Source of the DNA: Guyanagaster necrorhizus | Taxonomy: Eukaryota > Basidiomycota > Agaricomycetes > Agaricales > Physalacriaceae | Assembly: GCF_019112545.1 (NCBI RefSeq) | Contig: NW_025064898.1 | Span: 221,247 to 285,246, forward strand | Direction: 5' to 3' | DNA length: 64,000 bases | Part shown: in pieces, positions 28,604 to 39,837 of the stretch | How positions within the stretch are numbered: the first letter of the stretch is position 1 | Layout of the letters: each line of letters begins with the position of its first letter | Translations under genes and position numbers: made by a program | Notes under the pieces: model-generated | The model's database searches: none | What the model was told of the DNA's origin: nothing | What the model saw: only the letters and a program-made list of their open reading frames with translations

Positions 28604-29368
28604 ATGGATGCCCGTCTGCGACGTGTGAACAAAGAAATTGCTGGTGCGTACTGCTATTCCATGGCATCGATGTTCTCATCGACAAGGTGACCTAGATTGC
28701 AAGAACGATAAAGCTTCTGGCATTAAAATCGAACTTATTGACGAGTCGCCATTTCATCTGAAAGGGATCTTTCCGGGCCCTGAGGGCACGCCTTACGCGG
28801 GTGGCACGTTCCTTGTCGACATCATCATTCCCGAATCATATCCTTTTCAGCCGGTGAAGATGAAGTTCATAACGAAAGTTTACCACCCGAATGTTTCCTC
28901 CGCATCAGGCGCCATATGTCTTGACATCTTGAAAGACGCGTGGTCGCCGGTTTTGACGCTTAAATCCACGTTGATTTCCTTGCAGAGTTTGCTCTGCAGC
29001 CCGGAGCCCAATGACCCGCAGGATGCGGAGGTGGCTAAACACTTTACGACCAGCAAGGGAAGCTTTGAGGACACAGCTACATATTGGACGCAGATATATG
29101 CCGGGGGACCCGGGAAGAAAGGCGTATCTACCGCGTCAAGTGGAGATGGAAAGGATGAGGTGGCCATGGCCGGCTTAGAGAAAGCCCATGTAGACCAATT
29201 TGAGGCTCTGGGTTTCCAGCGGGGAAAAGTGGTACGTGTTTCAACTCTCGGCTGATGTTTTGATAACTGATGTTGGTATAGATTGACGTTTTGAGAAGAC
29301 TAAATTATCGTGGCAAGAATGTTACGCAAATATCGGAGGATAGGGTAGTCGAGGAGCTCTTGAAGTGA
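28604..29368 (+). CDS. UBC1: Ubiquitin-conjugating enzyme E2 with C-terminal UBA domain (UBC1-like), 220 aa, 3 exons
   Basis: Exons are 28604-28643, 28696-29231 and 29282-29368, giving 663 nt and 220 residues. The UBC fold shows FHLKGIFPGPEGTPYAGG, YPFQPVKMKFITKVYHPN and SGAICLDILKDAWSPVLTL, the last holding the catalytic Cys at about residue 90 after the HPN motif. SPEPNDPQDAEVAKHF follows. A spacer rich in Gly and Ser leads to a UBA domain (HVDQFEALGFQRGKVIDVLRRLNYRGKN). E2 plus UBA is the architecture of yeast Ubc1 and human UBE2K, which extend Lys48-linked chains, for example with the APC/C. The third exon completes the UBA helix. Apparently intact. Confidence 0.94.
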
Positions 29369-30600
29369 GCTGTCGAAGTGACTGTCGCTTTTTTGCCTGT
29401 AACGTTCCGTCATGCCCTGCCTTAATTCAAGGACTTTTGATAATATGCGGCAGGATCTGATCGCATGCGAGACGTTGGCAACGCCATAACTCTTCTTGGT
29501 GACAAGCGGGTAACTCGTTTGCCCACAGTTGTACTGCCCCTTAGTTCTCAAACAAATAGCGATCAACTATGAAACTAAACTTCTTCACATCCGATAGTTC
29601 AGCGAGTGTAAACTATCGGTATACGATAATGAGGTTACCAAGCAACAAGCATACAATCAAGGATTCGGACGGCCTGTGTGCCTTCCTATCGGCTGTTTTT
29701 TTCGGAACGTGTAGGGGACTGTTACCACTGGCTAGGTCAAACTCTGTCTATCCCCCCTGTGACTCTGCGTATTGCCAGATGGACAAAACATGAAATACTT
29801 GCTGAAACACGTTGTTCATTATCTGCGTTCACTGCTACCAGAAGCGATAATCCTGTATAGGCAGCGTCTATCGATGTCCTCTTCTTTATGCGAGTGCCCT
29901 GATCCGCGCTATGGCAAGTATTACTTTCCCGAAATGAACGGGCGCACGATTTGGTTTATACTTGGACCAAGCAACTTTGTTTTCTTGATACATGTCCAAT
30001 AACGGTGCCTATATTCAGTGCTTCGAGCCGCCGCCGCACGATTTGTCATCGGATTATAATCTACAAGGCCCGTCGCAGTTGTCCGTTTTGATGTGATAAA
30101 TGCTGAACTTATATGGACACATCTGTTAGGCAGCGCGATAAGGGTTTTCTAACAACTGAACAAAAGCGCATCACTGATACTTGATGAGGCCAGGACAAAA
30201 CATAACCTCCTCACCGTTGCTGAGGGCTCCATGTCCGGAGAACATTTGTCGCATTTAGCGGTGCCAGAAGCAAGGCGTATCAGTCTGTGAAATCCCAATG
30301 CCAGTTATTACTGACAATAATTTTTTTTATTAATCAGGGTTGAATAAGAGAGAATGGAACCGTACTTGGTTTGATTCGCGTGCTAGGATCTACTAGGCGT
30401 ATGTCTATTCGCGGTTCAGTGAGCACTGATCGGATGAATCTTCATAGCCTGTTACGACGACTTCACACATGTGTCCCGTTAATCTTCAGACTCTCACTGC
30501 CGACGAGCGTCCCACTACTCAACTCATTTCAGCGCGCGCGCTGATGGGGTTGGTTTAGTATCATGCTTATGAAGCTTTCAGGTGGCCATCGACCGTATAA
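29369..30600. other. Intergenic, no gene seen
   Basis: About 1.2 kb between UBC1 and the transcription factor gene. Only short, motif-free frames are present. Confidence 0.4.
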
Positions 30601-33543
30601 ATGGCTGGACAACCTAATCAAATGTTACAGTTCAACACCGACATGGCCCCTCAAACCGAAGACAAGAAGCGTCGTTTGCCTCGTGCGTGCGATATGTGCA
30701 AGAAAAAGAAAAGTATGGTTTTCCTGCTCTGGAATTTCGACATTTGCTGACTTTAAGCCCTTAGTTCGATGTAAGTCGAGGTTTCTCGTATCTCCGAGCG
30801 TGTGTTTGATTTATGATGCACAGGCGATAGCGACCAAATGCCTGGAAAACGTTGCACAAACTGTGTCACTTTTAACCTCCAGTGTACTCATGTAGAGGCC
30901 ATGAATGTGAGTGTCCGTGTGATAAAGTCATTCTTCATGGCTCACTTTTCTTAGAGCCTGGGGAGCGCTAAAGGGTACCCCGTCCCTTTTAATCGTTCTT
31001 GAGCTTAGTTAAAAGAGTCTATTTAGATATGTGCAGACGATGGAAGGACGACTCGACAAAATGGAAGAGATTTTCAAACGTGTTAGATCACTCCTTACCT
31101 TCTTAAATATTTACTCACGGAGTTTGCTAATTAGAGAGCCCCGGGTTTCGACTTGGACGCAGAGCTCAAGGAAGAGACCGAAGAAGGCTCATCCGCCTCG
31201 CAGATTAGGAGAGGCGACCAAGATCAAGACGTCGCTCGTCTTAGCGAGAATGTCAACAGGATGCTTTCCATTCAACCTGATACGTCATTTTTTGGAATGT
31301 CATGGTGCGTGTGATATCTCCCGACGATATTGGTGCCGCCACTTACTATATTATATACAGTGTATGTTCGACAATTGGCCACTTAGTCGAATCATTGATT
31401 TTGTTGTAGGGGTTACATCTGCTGCCCTCCATAATCCAGCGAAGACAACAATATTTCGGGAGGGAAAGAATCACCTCGAATGAACAGGCACTCCTCACTC
31501 GACGGCGAGAACAGTTCTGGAACCGCCAGTCTGTACGTGGATTAGTTTTTTTTGTACCTCGCGTGAACCTTCGTCAATATTTGCCAGAAATATCCCATGC
31601 GGGTGAACGACACTGTGCCAGTATACGTCTTCCCCGATCCTGATCTGATGCTGACTCTTGTGAATCTGTATTTTACTCATTATAACTGCTACCTTCCGCT
31701 GCTACATCGCCCCACTTTCGAGAAGGCCATGGCGGACGGAGAGCACTGGACCGATCACCTTTACGCCGGGACTTTGCTTCTCGTATGCGCCCTCGGTGCG
31801 CGACACTCGAATGATCCAAGAGTATTTTCCACTCAGCCAGGAGGAAACGAGGCTGGCTGGAGATGGTTTGAACAGCTTACATTGTTTCAAACAGCCTTGC
31901 AAGACCGCACCTCTACAACTCTTTATGAGCTGCAAATTCATTGTGTATGTTGCTTCTCTTTTTTAAATTCTATGTTGGCAAAGTCTGACTTCTTTGCGTA
32001 GCTGTCGGTCTCATATCTTGGGGCAGTTGGACTTTGGGAAACAGTATCGACTCAAATTGGTCTTGCGATACGGATGGCTCAACAGGTTGGGGTACATGTT
32101 CACCAGAATCGACCTCCTAATGCCCGCGACGAAGCGTGGAAGCGCGCCTTTTGGTAGTCCACAGACATGCCCTTCTTGGCCTGTTGAACTAATCGCGATG
32201 CAGGGTGTTGATCTTTCTGGACGTGTCTCAAGCCTGTCATCATGGCCGGCCTGTGACGCTTCGCTATGAAGAGTGAGTTGTTGAGTGTTATATGATTGCA
32301 TACATTGACATATATCAGCTTTGACGTTGGCTTTCCTCTGGAGTGCGATGATATCTACTGGAATCATCCAGATTCCTCCAGGCGATTTCGACAACCGACT
32401 GGCAGGCCCTCTGCGCTGTCGTTTTTTGCTTGTCTTCTGAAACTAGTGAACACTATGACCTACGTGAAGAAAAGTATTGTGAGTTTCCCATAGTAATGGC
32501 TTGATGCACCCAATAATGTTACACCTCCTTGCTTCAGTACCACACCCGCAACCCGATGATTCTCATGGGAGGGCAGCGGCGTCCGCCAGAGGCAGAATTA
32601 TTATCAGGTTTGGATTCATTTTTGAACCAGTGGTTACAATCCGTACCGGAACATCGTAAATTTTTCCTCATTTCATTTTTATCCATTGCTGAATCATGTT
32701 CGAAGTGCGGTGGAACCCTAACAGCCAAGACGGTCTATTCTTCAATCAATCGGCCTTTTTGCATATCACGTATCACTACACCAGAATACTGGTCCACAGA
32801 CCTTATCTCCCGACTCCACAGTCGATCGCCACTTGCAGGGATGCGGCATTGGCTACTCTTGATATTGTGGAGGCGCAAAGACGTAGGGGATACCTTCAGT
32901 TAATGCATGTAGTGGTATGTTACCTCTACACCTTGGAAAATCAGATGCTAAGGCGGGTTTCAGTCTTGTGTCAACTCAACGATACTAACTCTGTTACTTA
33001 TCCTGTGGAATGGCACGGAAGATCCATACAAGACCAGAGAAATGCAGCGCGTTGTTGCTTGCTTGGATATGCTGAAGGGAGTAGAAAACCGGTGAGGTCT
33101 GGTTCCTTCTCAGATTGCATGCCTGTTCACGCTCCTGTTTTTAGACTACCTATGGCCGGAGCGTTCTGGTGAGCACTGTCGCACGAGGAATATGATCCTG
33201 TTTTACTATCCGCGAATTGTAGGGATGTCATAGCGGAGCTTGTCTCGCCGGACGCGTCGCAGTCCTCCTCGCGACGATCTAGGCAAGGCTCCCGAGATTC
33301 TGCGGGATCCTCACGCTCCCAACAAGCGTTTTTATATCCAAATGTAAGGGTGAGATCTGAGCAGCAAGGACCGAGCGCTAGCACTCCAACCAATTATTCG
33401 AGTAGCGAAGGATATGCAGCGAGAGCTAATCAAGGCCACCAGGGTTATTCATCTCAGTACACTGAGTGAGTCAATGCGCTATATTTACAACGTCTGTACG
33501 CTTAACGATGCTATCCATTAGTAATCCTTTTTTCCATCAATAA
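30601..33543 (+). CDS. Zn2Cys6 fungal transcription factor, about 683 aa, 17-18 exons
   Basis: Exons are 30601-30712, 30765-30770, 30824-30906, 30955-30974, 31027-31081, 31135-31304, 31361 (1 nt), 31410-31532, 31588-31944, 32002-32153, 32204-32272, 32319-32478, 32538-32655, 32706-32914, 32964-33091, 33145-33168, 33223-33465 and 33522-33543 (2052 nt). A GAL4-type cluster sits at residues about 29-62: C-x2-C-x6-C-x9-C-x2-C-x6-C. It is followed by a heptad stretch (TMEGRLDKMEEIFK). A fungal-specific transcription factor domain begins near VYVFPDPDLMLTLVNLYF and HYNCYLPLLHRPTFE, with HGRPVTLRYEDFDVGFPLECDD later. The C-terminus is Ser/Gln/Tyr-rich. Nuclear DNA-binding regulator; target unknown. 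A 6-nt micro-exon carries the codons around the third zinc Cys. The 1-nt exon could be replaced by one 101-bp intron (31309-31409), which adds a residue. The neighbouring MFS gene is co-oriented. Confidence 0.88.
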
Positions 33544-34008
33544 ACCTTTACTGTCGGATCCGTGTATTCGTGACTCGATCACGTTTCGCCTGACGTCCAA
33601 TCATAGACTACTAGTAGACTTCATAGAGCATAGAATAAATATCTTTCCTCGTCCAGAAGACGATAAATCAGCCTCGTTGTTCGGCCGAAAATCCGAAATC
33701 AGCCTCGTTGCAACCTCATTTTGGCCTCATTCAAACTTGCAGCTACATAAATATAAATAGCTACATACATATAAGTATGTTGTAAATATGATTCTGTAAC
33801 TCTCCGTTACGTATGGGAAGTTCATCTTTTCAACGCTTCGGCCCATTCTCTGGAGGCACTGATTCGAGTCAGTCTTCGGTGTTCCGAGTCTTTTCTACGG
33901 AAGTCATCAAAGAAGGCTATTTTCGGACCCGGCCGCCTTGGTGCCACCATATTATAAAGCCTCCCAGAAAACATACTTCCTTCTCATGGTCCATTCCTCG
34001 TCGTGACA

Positions 34009-35827
34009 ATGAAGCCCGAGCGCGTTGAAGACAGTACTGACGAGATGCCTCGATTTACCAAGGACTTTGGCTTCTTGCCTATTCCTCATCGTCTGCGATA
34101 TGACCCGGAAAAGCCTTTCCACTTTGGGCTTTTGCTCAATATTTCCTTTGGCTTTGCCAGCACATTTGGTGAGCAATTCGGTTTCAAGAAGTTTACGGTT
34201 GATTTTGACTGTGACTGCAGTGGTTGCGAACTTGTATTACTGCCAACCATTGCTAAGTTAGTCGTTTCTTTTCAAAAGTTATTCTCAGAAGGCAAACTGA
34301 TCTCTGGCCGATACATCAGTCGAGATGTCGAAATCTTTCAATGTTACTTACGACAAAGTCTCAACGTGAGAATTCTTTTTTGTTCTAGTCACAATTCCAT
34401 ATACTAACGAAGTGACTTTTAGAATTCCAACTTTGGTACAAGCAGGGTACGCAGTATTTTCCGTGTAGTAGGAACCGTCTATATGATGTTAACCATCGGC
34501 CCGTAGTTATGCGACTGGCCTTCTTCTGCTTTCACCTCTTGGTGACCTCGTCCGGAGGCGCGGACTAATCCTGATCCTCGTAACACTGTCCGCCTCTCTC
34601 ACCATCCCTCTCGCTATTACCAATAGCCTCGTCGTTTTTGAAGTTTTCTCTTTCTTTGTTGGCGTTGTCACAGTTACTCCTCAAATCCTCCTTCCTCTCG
34701 CCGCTGATTTAGCGCCGCTCGAGCGTCGCGCGTCTGCTCTCTCGGTCGTTATGTCTGGGCTCCTTCTGGGAGTCCTCATCGCAAGAGTTCTATCCGGTGT
34801 AATAGCTCAATTCACAAGCTGGAGAGTCGTCTATTACATGTCAATAGGTGTCCAATTCTTTGTTCTCGGAGGGAGCTATCTTGTCCTCCCTGACTATCCG
34901 GCAAAGAACAAGGACCTGACCTACTGGAAAATCTTGTGGACGATGGCGAAGTTTGCCTTCACAGAACCCATTCTCATACAGGCATGTTTGACTAACATAG
35001 CCAGCAGCGCATCTTTCAGCAACTTTTGGGTTACTCTCACTTTTCTGCTTGGTGGACCACCTTACAATTATACAACGTTCGGCCCTTCTGTTCTACCCTT
35101 GACTTGGTACTGATGTCGTGTGACAGCTTGGTTATCGGATTATTCGGTCTTGTGGGGATGTTTGGTGTAGCGATGGGGCCGTTAGTCGGTCGGACTATTG
35201 ATACACTCATTCCCTGGTATGCATCGCTTATTGCGATCATTGGCATGGCGTTATTCCAAGCAATACAAGTCGGGGCGGGGGGCATCAATATTGCAGCCGT
35301 CATCATTGCGACCTTTGGGCTGGACGTATTCAGGCAAATGCTACAGGTTTCGTTGGTTACGTCGATATTCAGGTGGGTTCATCGTCTTGCGACTTGCAGT
35401 ATCCTTCTGAGGCATCATACCAGTATTGCCCCCGAAGCCAGAGCACGCCTCAACGCTGTGTTCATTATGTCTGTGAGTCTTCGTACATCAAGCTGTTTAT
35501 CGTTATGTTCATCATTGGAGGCAGCTCTTCACCGGGCAAGCCATGGGAACCTCCGCAGGATCGAAAGTGTTCATCAAGTATGGATGGCGAGCTGGTGCGG
35601 GTTTGTCGTTGGGTTGGTCAGGATGGCAACTATTCATGCTGCTGCTAAGAGGGCCTCATTGCGATCGTCGTGTTTGGTTTGGATACCAGGGAGGTCTTGA
35701 GCCCCGGAAGAGCGTGGTCGAAGAACGAAGACGTCAAAAGGCTGAACGAAACGACGATGGCGATAGGACAGCGAGGAACTCTGCAGAGCCAGAAAAGCAA
35801 CGACAGGATAATGACACCACTGTGTAA
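34009..35827 (+). CDS. MFS general substrate transporter, 477 aa, 8 exons
   Basis: Exons are 34009-34168, 34221-34256, 34320-34365, 34423-34446, 34507-35076, 35127-35372, 35424-35472 and 35525-35827, giving 1434 nt in phase. Twelve helices are expected. Landmarks are NLYYCQPLL in helix 1-2, PLGDLVRRRGLIL (motif A), VTPQILLPLAADLAPLERRASALSVV, GLLLGVLIARVLSG, LLGGPPYNYTT and FGLVGMFGVAMGPLVGR. The C-terminal tail is about 50 charged residues (RKSVVEERRRQKAER...). This is a fungal family resembling bacterial sugar-efflux/drug-efflux MFS proteins (YdhP/AraJ type); the substrate is unknown. It starts 466 bp after the Zn2Cys6 gene on the same strand, a common arrangement for a regulator and its transporter, though co-regulation is only inferred. 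It is unrelated in detail to the MFS gene at 15.9 kb. Confidence 0.9.
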
Positions 35828-36648
35828 TACACCTTCAATCATTTGATAGACATGGACTATATTAGACTTTAATGATATTGGAGCTATCTGGTACATAGGG
35901 TGAGTTGAAGGCCGCAGGGCAGAACGGAGCGGTATTTCTGCGGTAAGGTGCCGAGAGCACGAAATGTTACGCCATCGAATGATGCTCCCACTCCGAGATT
36001 CAAATGACGAAGAGTTATCAAATTTTACCTCTTTGACATCTCCGAGATTCCTTCCCGATGGTGCCGTACTGTATTATTTACCGTCTACAAATTAGAAGTT
36101 GCATCAAAGTTGAATCAAAGAAAATCCCAAGAAAAATCGGCATGCTTATTTACCGACCCCCTCTTTTGGAGGGCGTCGCGGTCGAAATGATATGGTCATT
36201 CATTGAGAGAGCCAGTCGTCTGACAATGTAGAACATGGATGTGTGTTAATTGGGATCAGACCAAATCCGGATGGAGACGCGGCAAGGATAGACAAAAAAA
36301 GGACCCGCGGCGGACCTTGGAAACGACACATACTCAGGGTAGACGGTAGAACCCGTACTCTAGGTAATTATTTACATTGAATATCCGTCTTTTGTTTCTG
36401 AAGGGGGAAAAGTACCAACTATGCCACATGGACAACGGTAAATGCCGACTTATTCGATCACTGAACCGCGGTAAACTTGAACCTTGAACCACTCAGGCCT
36501 AGTAGATGGGACCAAACATGACAGCACTACACCGAGATGTCATGAATATCATTCTCGGCCCTTATACCTACTTCGTCAAAGACACTGGCCTTCATCATTT
36601 CAAAAGTTTGCTTTGCCATTTCGACCGCGTCGTGCATCAGCGTTTTCT

Positions 36649-37977
36649 ATGGCTTCTATCTCGCTGGAGAAAGCTAATGTCAGCCATATTTCTGCTTTAT
36701 TAGCTCACTGCCAACTTATTCTGGTTTCTAGTTTTTGGCTTTAGTGCTTGAGGCACTGCTATACGGTATTCGTCCTTTGCGCAGGTTACTACTGGTCCAC
36801 CTGACAAAATCGATATGAGGCTCCTTTACCGTATTATTTCTTGCCGCGCTTTGGGTCATCTTCCAGAAGAGAACAGGAATCAACGTGAAACTGCTGTCGA
36901 CTGTGGTCGCTATTTGGATATTAGCAACAGTTGTTAGTCCACCGTGATTTTCTCGTCTGCTCATTAATTGTTTTTCCTTTTTCAGCATCTGATATTGGAC
37001 ATAGTCCGTGCTGTAGAGGCATTTGTAGAGCTCAAGGATGGCACCGCACTAGAGTACTATTCGAATCTTTCGAATCCGTTGCAAGCAGCCAAAACAGCAA
37101 TCTACGTCATTTTAACCCTTGTTGGGGATGGATTTGTCGTGGGTAGATTTGATTTGCACCTATTCTCACGTTCATATTAAAATTTTATGAGATCTATCGC
37201 TGCTACATTGTATGGAATCGCAGATGGTATATCATTCCCGGGCCCCTCTTAATGCTATGTGGAACAGGCGGTGAGTATCCTTAGTTCGGGACTCGTATGT
37301 TTTAATTGTATATCTTTGTTTCAGTGAGTGGATTTGGTGCTACCGTCGCATTCTCTCGCGCAGAACCTGGGGCCGAAGTGTTTCTACCCGCTATCGTTCC
37401 TTGGATCACGAGTTTTATCTCGATGACTTTATGCACGAATGTCATTTGTACTTGTAAGTTGGAAGATTGCTCCTTCGCTATCAATTTGACAAATTTACCA
37501 CATAATCATAGCTCTCATCGCCTATCAAATCCTTAGCATTCAACGAGCTGTCCGAGGCCTCGTTCAAGTAAATGTAGCTCGTTCTGCTCTTATGATGATC
37601 CTCGAGTCTGCCGCCGTATATTCAGCTTCCGTGATCTCTTTAATGATCACATATACCCTCAATTCTAATGCTCAGTACACTGTCCTTGACCTAGTGAGCC
37701 CTCTCATATTCGCCTAATAATACCTCTTACCCTGATCCAGACTTCCCCGTTAATCGGCATCACCTTCACGGCTATCATCCTTCGCGTTAGTCTAGGCCTC
37801 AGCTCACGCGACCTGACGAATTTCTCGCAAACCGTACCAGATCACCCTCAACGATTATCTGTAAGTCGTCGAGCTCCAGTTGCAGTCAACGTTAGCCATC
37901 TCGTTGAGACGGACTCGGGTGAATACCCCCTTCACAGGCGGGATAGGGACTCGTCGGCGAAGCTCTCAGTTGTTTAA
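36649..37977 (+). CDS. Seven-helix membrane protein of an agaricomycete-expanded family, 317 aa, 8 exons
   Basis: Exons are 36649-36678, 36732-36765, 36820-36929, 36986-37138, 37192-37270, 37325-37453, 37512-37693 and 37741-37977 (954 nt, consistent phase). The short N-terminus leads into LALVLEALLYG, then FTVLFLAALWVIF, VVAIWILATHLILDIVRAVEAF, a loop with YYSNLSNPLQAAKTAIY, LVGDGFVIYRCYIVWNRRWYIIPGP, WITSFISMTLCTNVICTSLIAYQI and further helices, ending in a cytosolic Ser/Arg-rich tail. The GDG(x)VIYR(C/A)YxVW motif is the hallmark of this large, uncharacterised receptor-like family in mushrooms. GPCR-like topology is inferred; no ligand is known. Confidence 0.82.
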
Positions 37978-37999
37978 TCGGACGTGTTGTTTTGCCAGC

Positions 38000-39837
38000 T
38001 ATGCATTATAAAGCTCGGAATAATGTACGCTTGCCTAATCACTATGTCATGCCGCTGCTCTTAATGTTTTCACGTATTCCCAAGCTTGCACGACCCTTTC
38101 TTTGACATTTCTCACGGATCTCGCTTAAGGACATTCGCCCCGGGACACGATAAACCGCTGCCCTACGCCGAGGTTATTCCTGCCCCGATGGCATCGAACC
38201 TGAAACCAGATGGTCATCCTGGCATTATTCAAGGGATTGACTCTAAGTGGTGCAGACTGAGGAATAGTGGTACAAGTACGCACAAGTGGGACAAAACAGT
38301 CGTTCGCATTGGTGCTTCGAGATTTGTACATAGCAACACAGACGCTCATTAAAACTGGGGGCTTTGTCAAGGACCTAGGGTACGGAAGGAACTAGCCGAA
38401 GCAGTCATGTTTTCCGTGGGCGATTTTGGGCAAGTTATACGACTTTGCGCTTTGCTCGGTGCGGTGCCGGCTCGGTTCACGAGAGTATGAGCACTGGATC
38501 CTCAGGCCTCAGTATATATTTATCCGTTTCCGCCTTCGTTCTCAACGGAGTCAACATATTGACATTTCTTAGCTTGATTTCTTTCACCAGACGCGTCTGT
38601 GGCGTGGGAACATCCTTGGAAATTACTTTCATTCTTTCGCCCGTGGCCTCTCCTCTTCGACTGTGGGGTGGCATATTAGGTCTAGAGCTTTATTATGGCC
38701 CCATCGAGATACAAGCTGAATATGGCTCTCACCGACAATTTCTTTGCACACCTTCTGCATGGTTCCAGCGACGGGCTCAGACGAGCACATATGATCCTGA
38801 AGGAAAACTCGACGAAGGGATATCACATTGGTTTCAGATGGCTCAAACAGGACGACCTCCTGAGCCTTGGGGGCCAACTCATCGTTCAACTGTGGTGCCC
38901 AAATGGTGCGGTCTCTCCCTTTCCAAGGAAGCTGCCGAGTATTCATGGGGGTGCCTTTGGACGATACCAAGTCCGAATTGGATTCTGACGTTGATGAAGC
39001 TTCCCTTGCAAGTACCCACGAACATTGACGACGTCAGTGTATATAGCCTGAACCCTCCCAGATTTGTCGGTACGCGCGCCTGTCGTACAGAACAGCTTTA
39101 TGGAAATCATCCAGAAGGGTTGTTCCACCATACAATCCCCTCTTCGAGTAACCCTGGCGCGTTGCCCCCCCGTTGCGCCCATAGTATTCTGTTAAGACTA
39201 GCAGAGGCACTCGCGCTTCTGAGTCTGCTTCGTACCCTCGTCTGTGTGCCTTTCCTAGTACAAATGCTGGTGGAATTTTTTTACGGACAAAATTTGACCT
39301 CTCGAAGAGATCATCATCGCGTGTCAGGCTGGGGCGGAAGTGGTTGGTTGAGATGAGGCAACTGTCAAGCGACTCAGCCGCTCCGCGGCTGTGGCTTTGC
39401 ACGTATGGAAGAGTGACAAGCGAGGTTCTGAATGCCTTACTTCAGAAGGAAGGAGACGATGCCCCTTTTTTCAGAGCTGGATGTTCGAACGCTCCTTTCT
39501 CTGGCCCAGTTATTGTCCTAATGGGTGAACGGTCAATCGTATTTCTGATTAGACGATCGGTGGATCATGACTACAGCGCGATATTCCCCCTTTATAATGA
39601 TCTGCCTATGTAGTGTACTTCATCGGCATCATATGAATCAACATTTCGAACTTTTTTCAGGGCAGGTATGAGACAATTTCCGTGCACGGCCTGATCAGAT
39701 CATGCATGACCCGCTGGGTACCAATACCATACATCTTATCCCCTCCCGCTTCTTTATTTCTAACAAAGCGCAATACATTCACAGCTAGGAACACAGCAAT
39801 ACAGCATCCCGTACTGACCATCGTATCGACACCAACT
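38000..39837. other. Stretch without a supported gene
   Basis: A 303-codon plus frame (38445-39356) is open, but its composition (many Trp, Arg and Pro, no domain) and the equally long opposite-strand frames (39034-39402, 38629-38970) argue against coding. A shorter plus frame from 38695 with LTDNFFAHLLHGSSDGLRRAHM reads somewhat like an exon but could not be extended. Confidence 0.35.

Noticed and set aside
30593..30600. TATAAA just before the transcription factor start as a TATA box
   Set aside because: It overlaps the start codon, leaving no room for a transcription start and leader, so it is coincidental.
38445..39356. 303-codon open frame on the plus strand
   Set aside because: No domain, composition unlike the neighbouring proteins, and comparably long frames on the opposite strand; long chance frames are expected in CpG-rich DNA.
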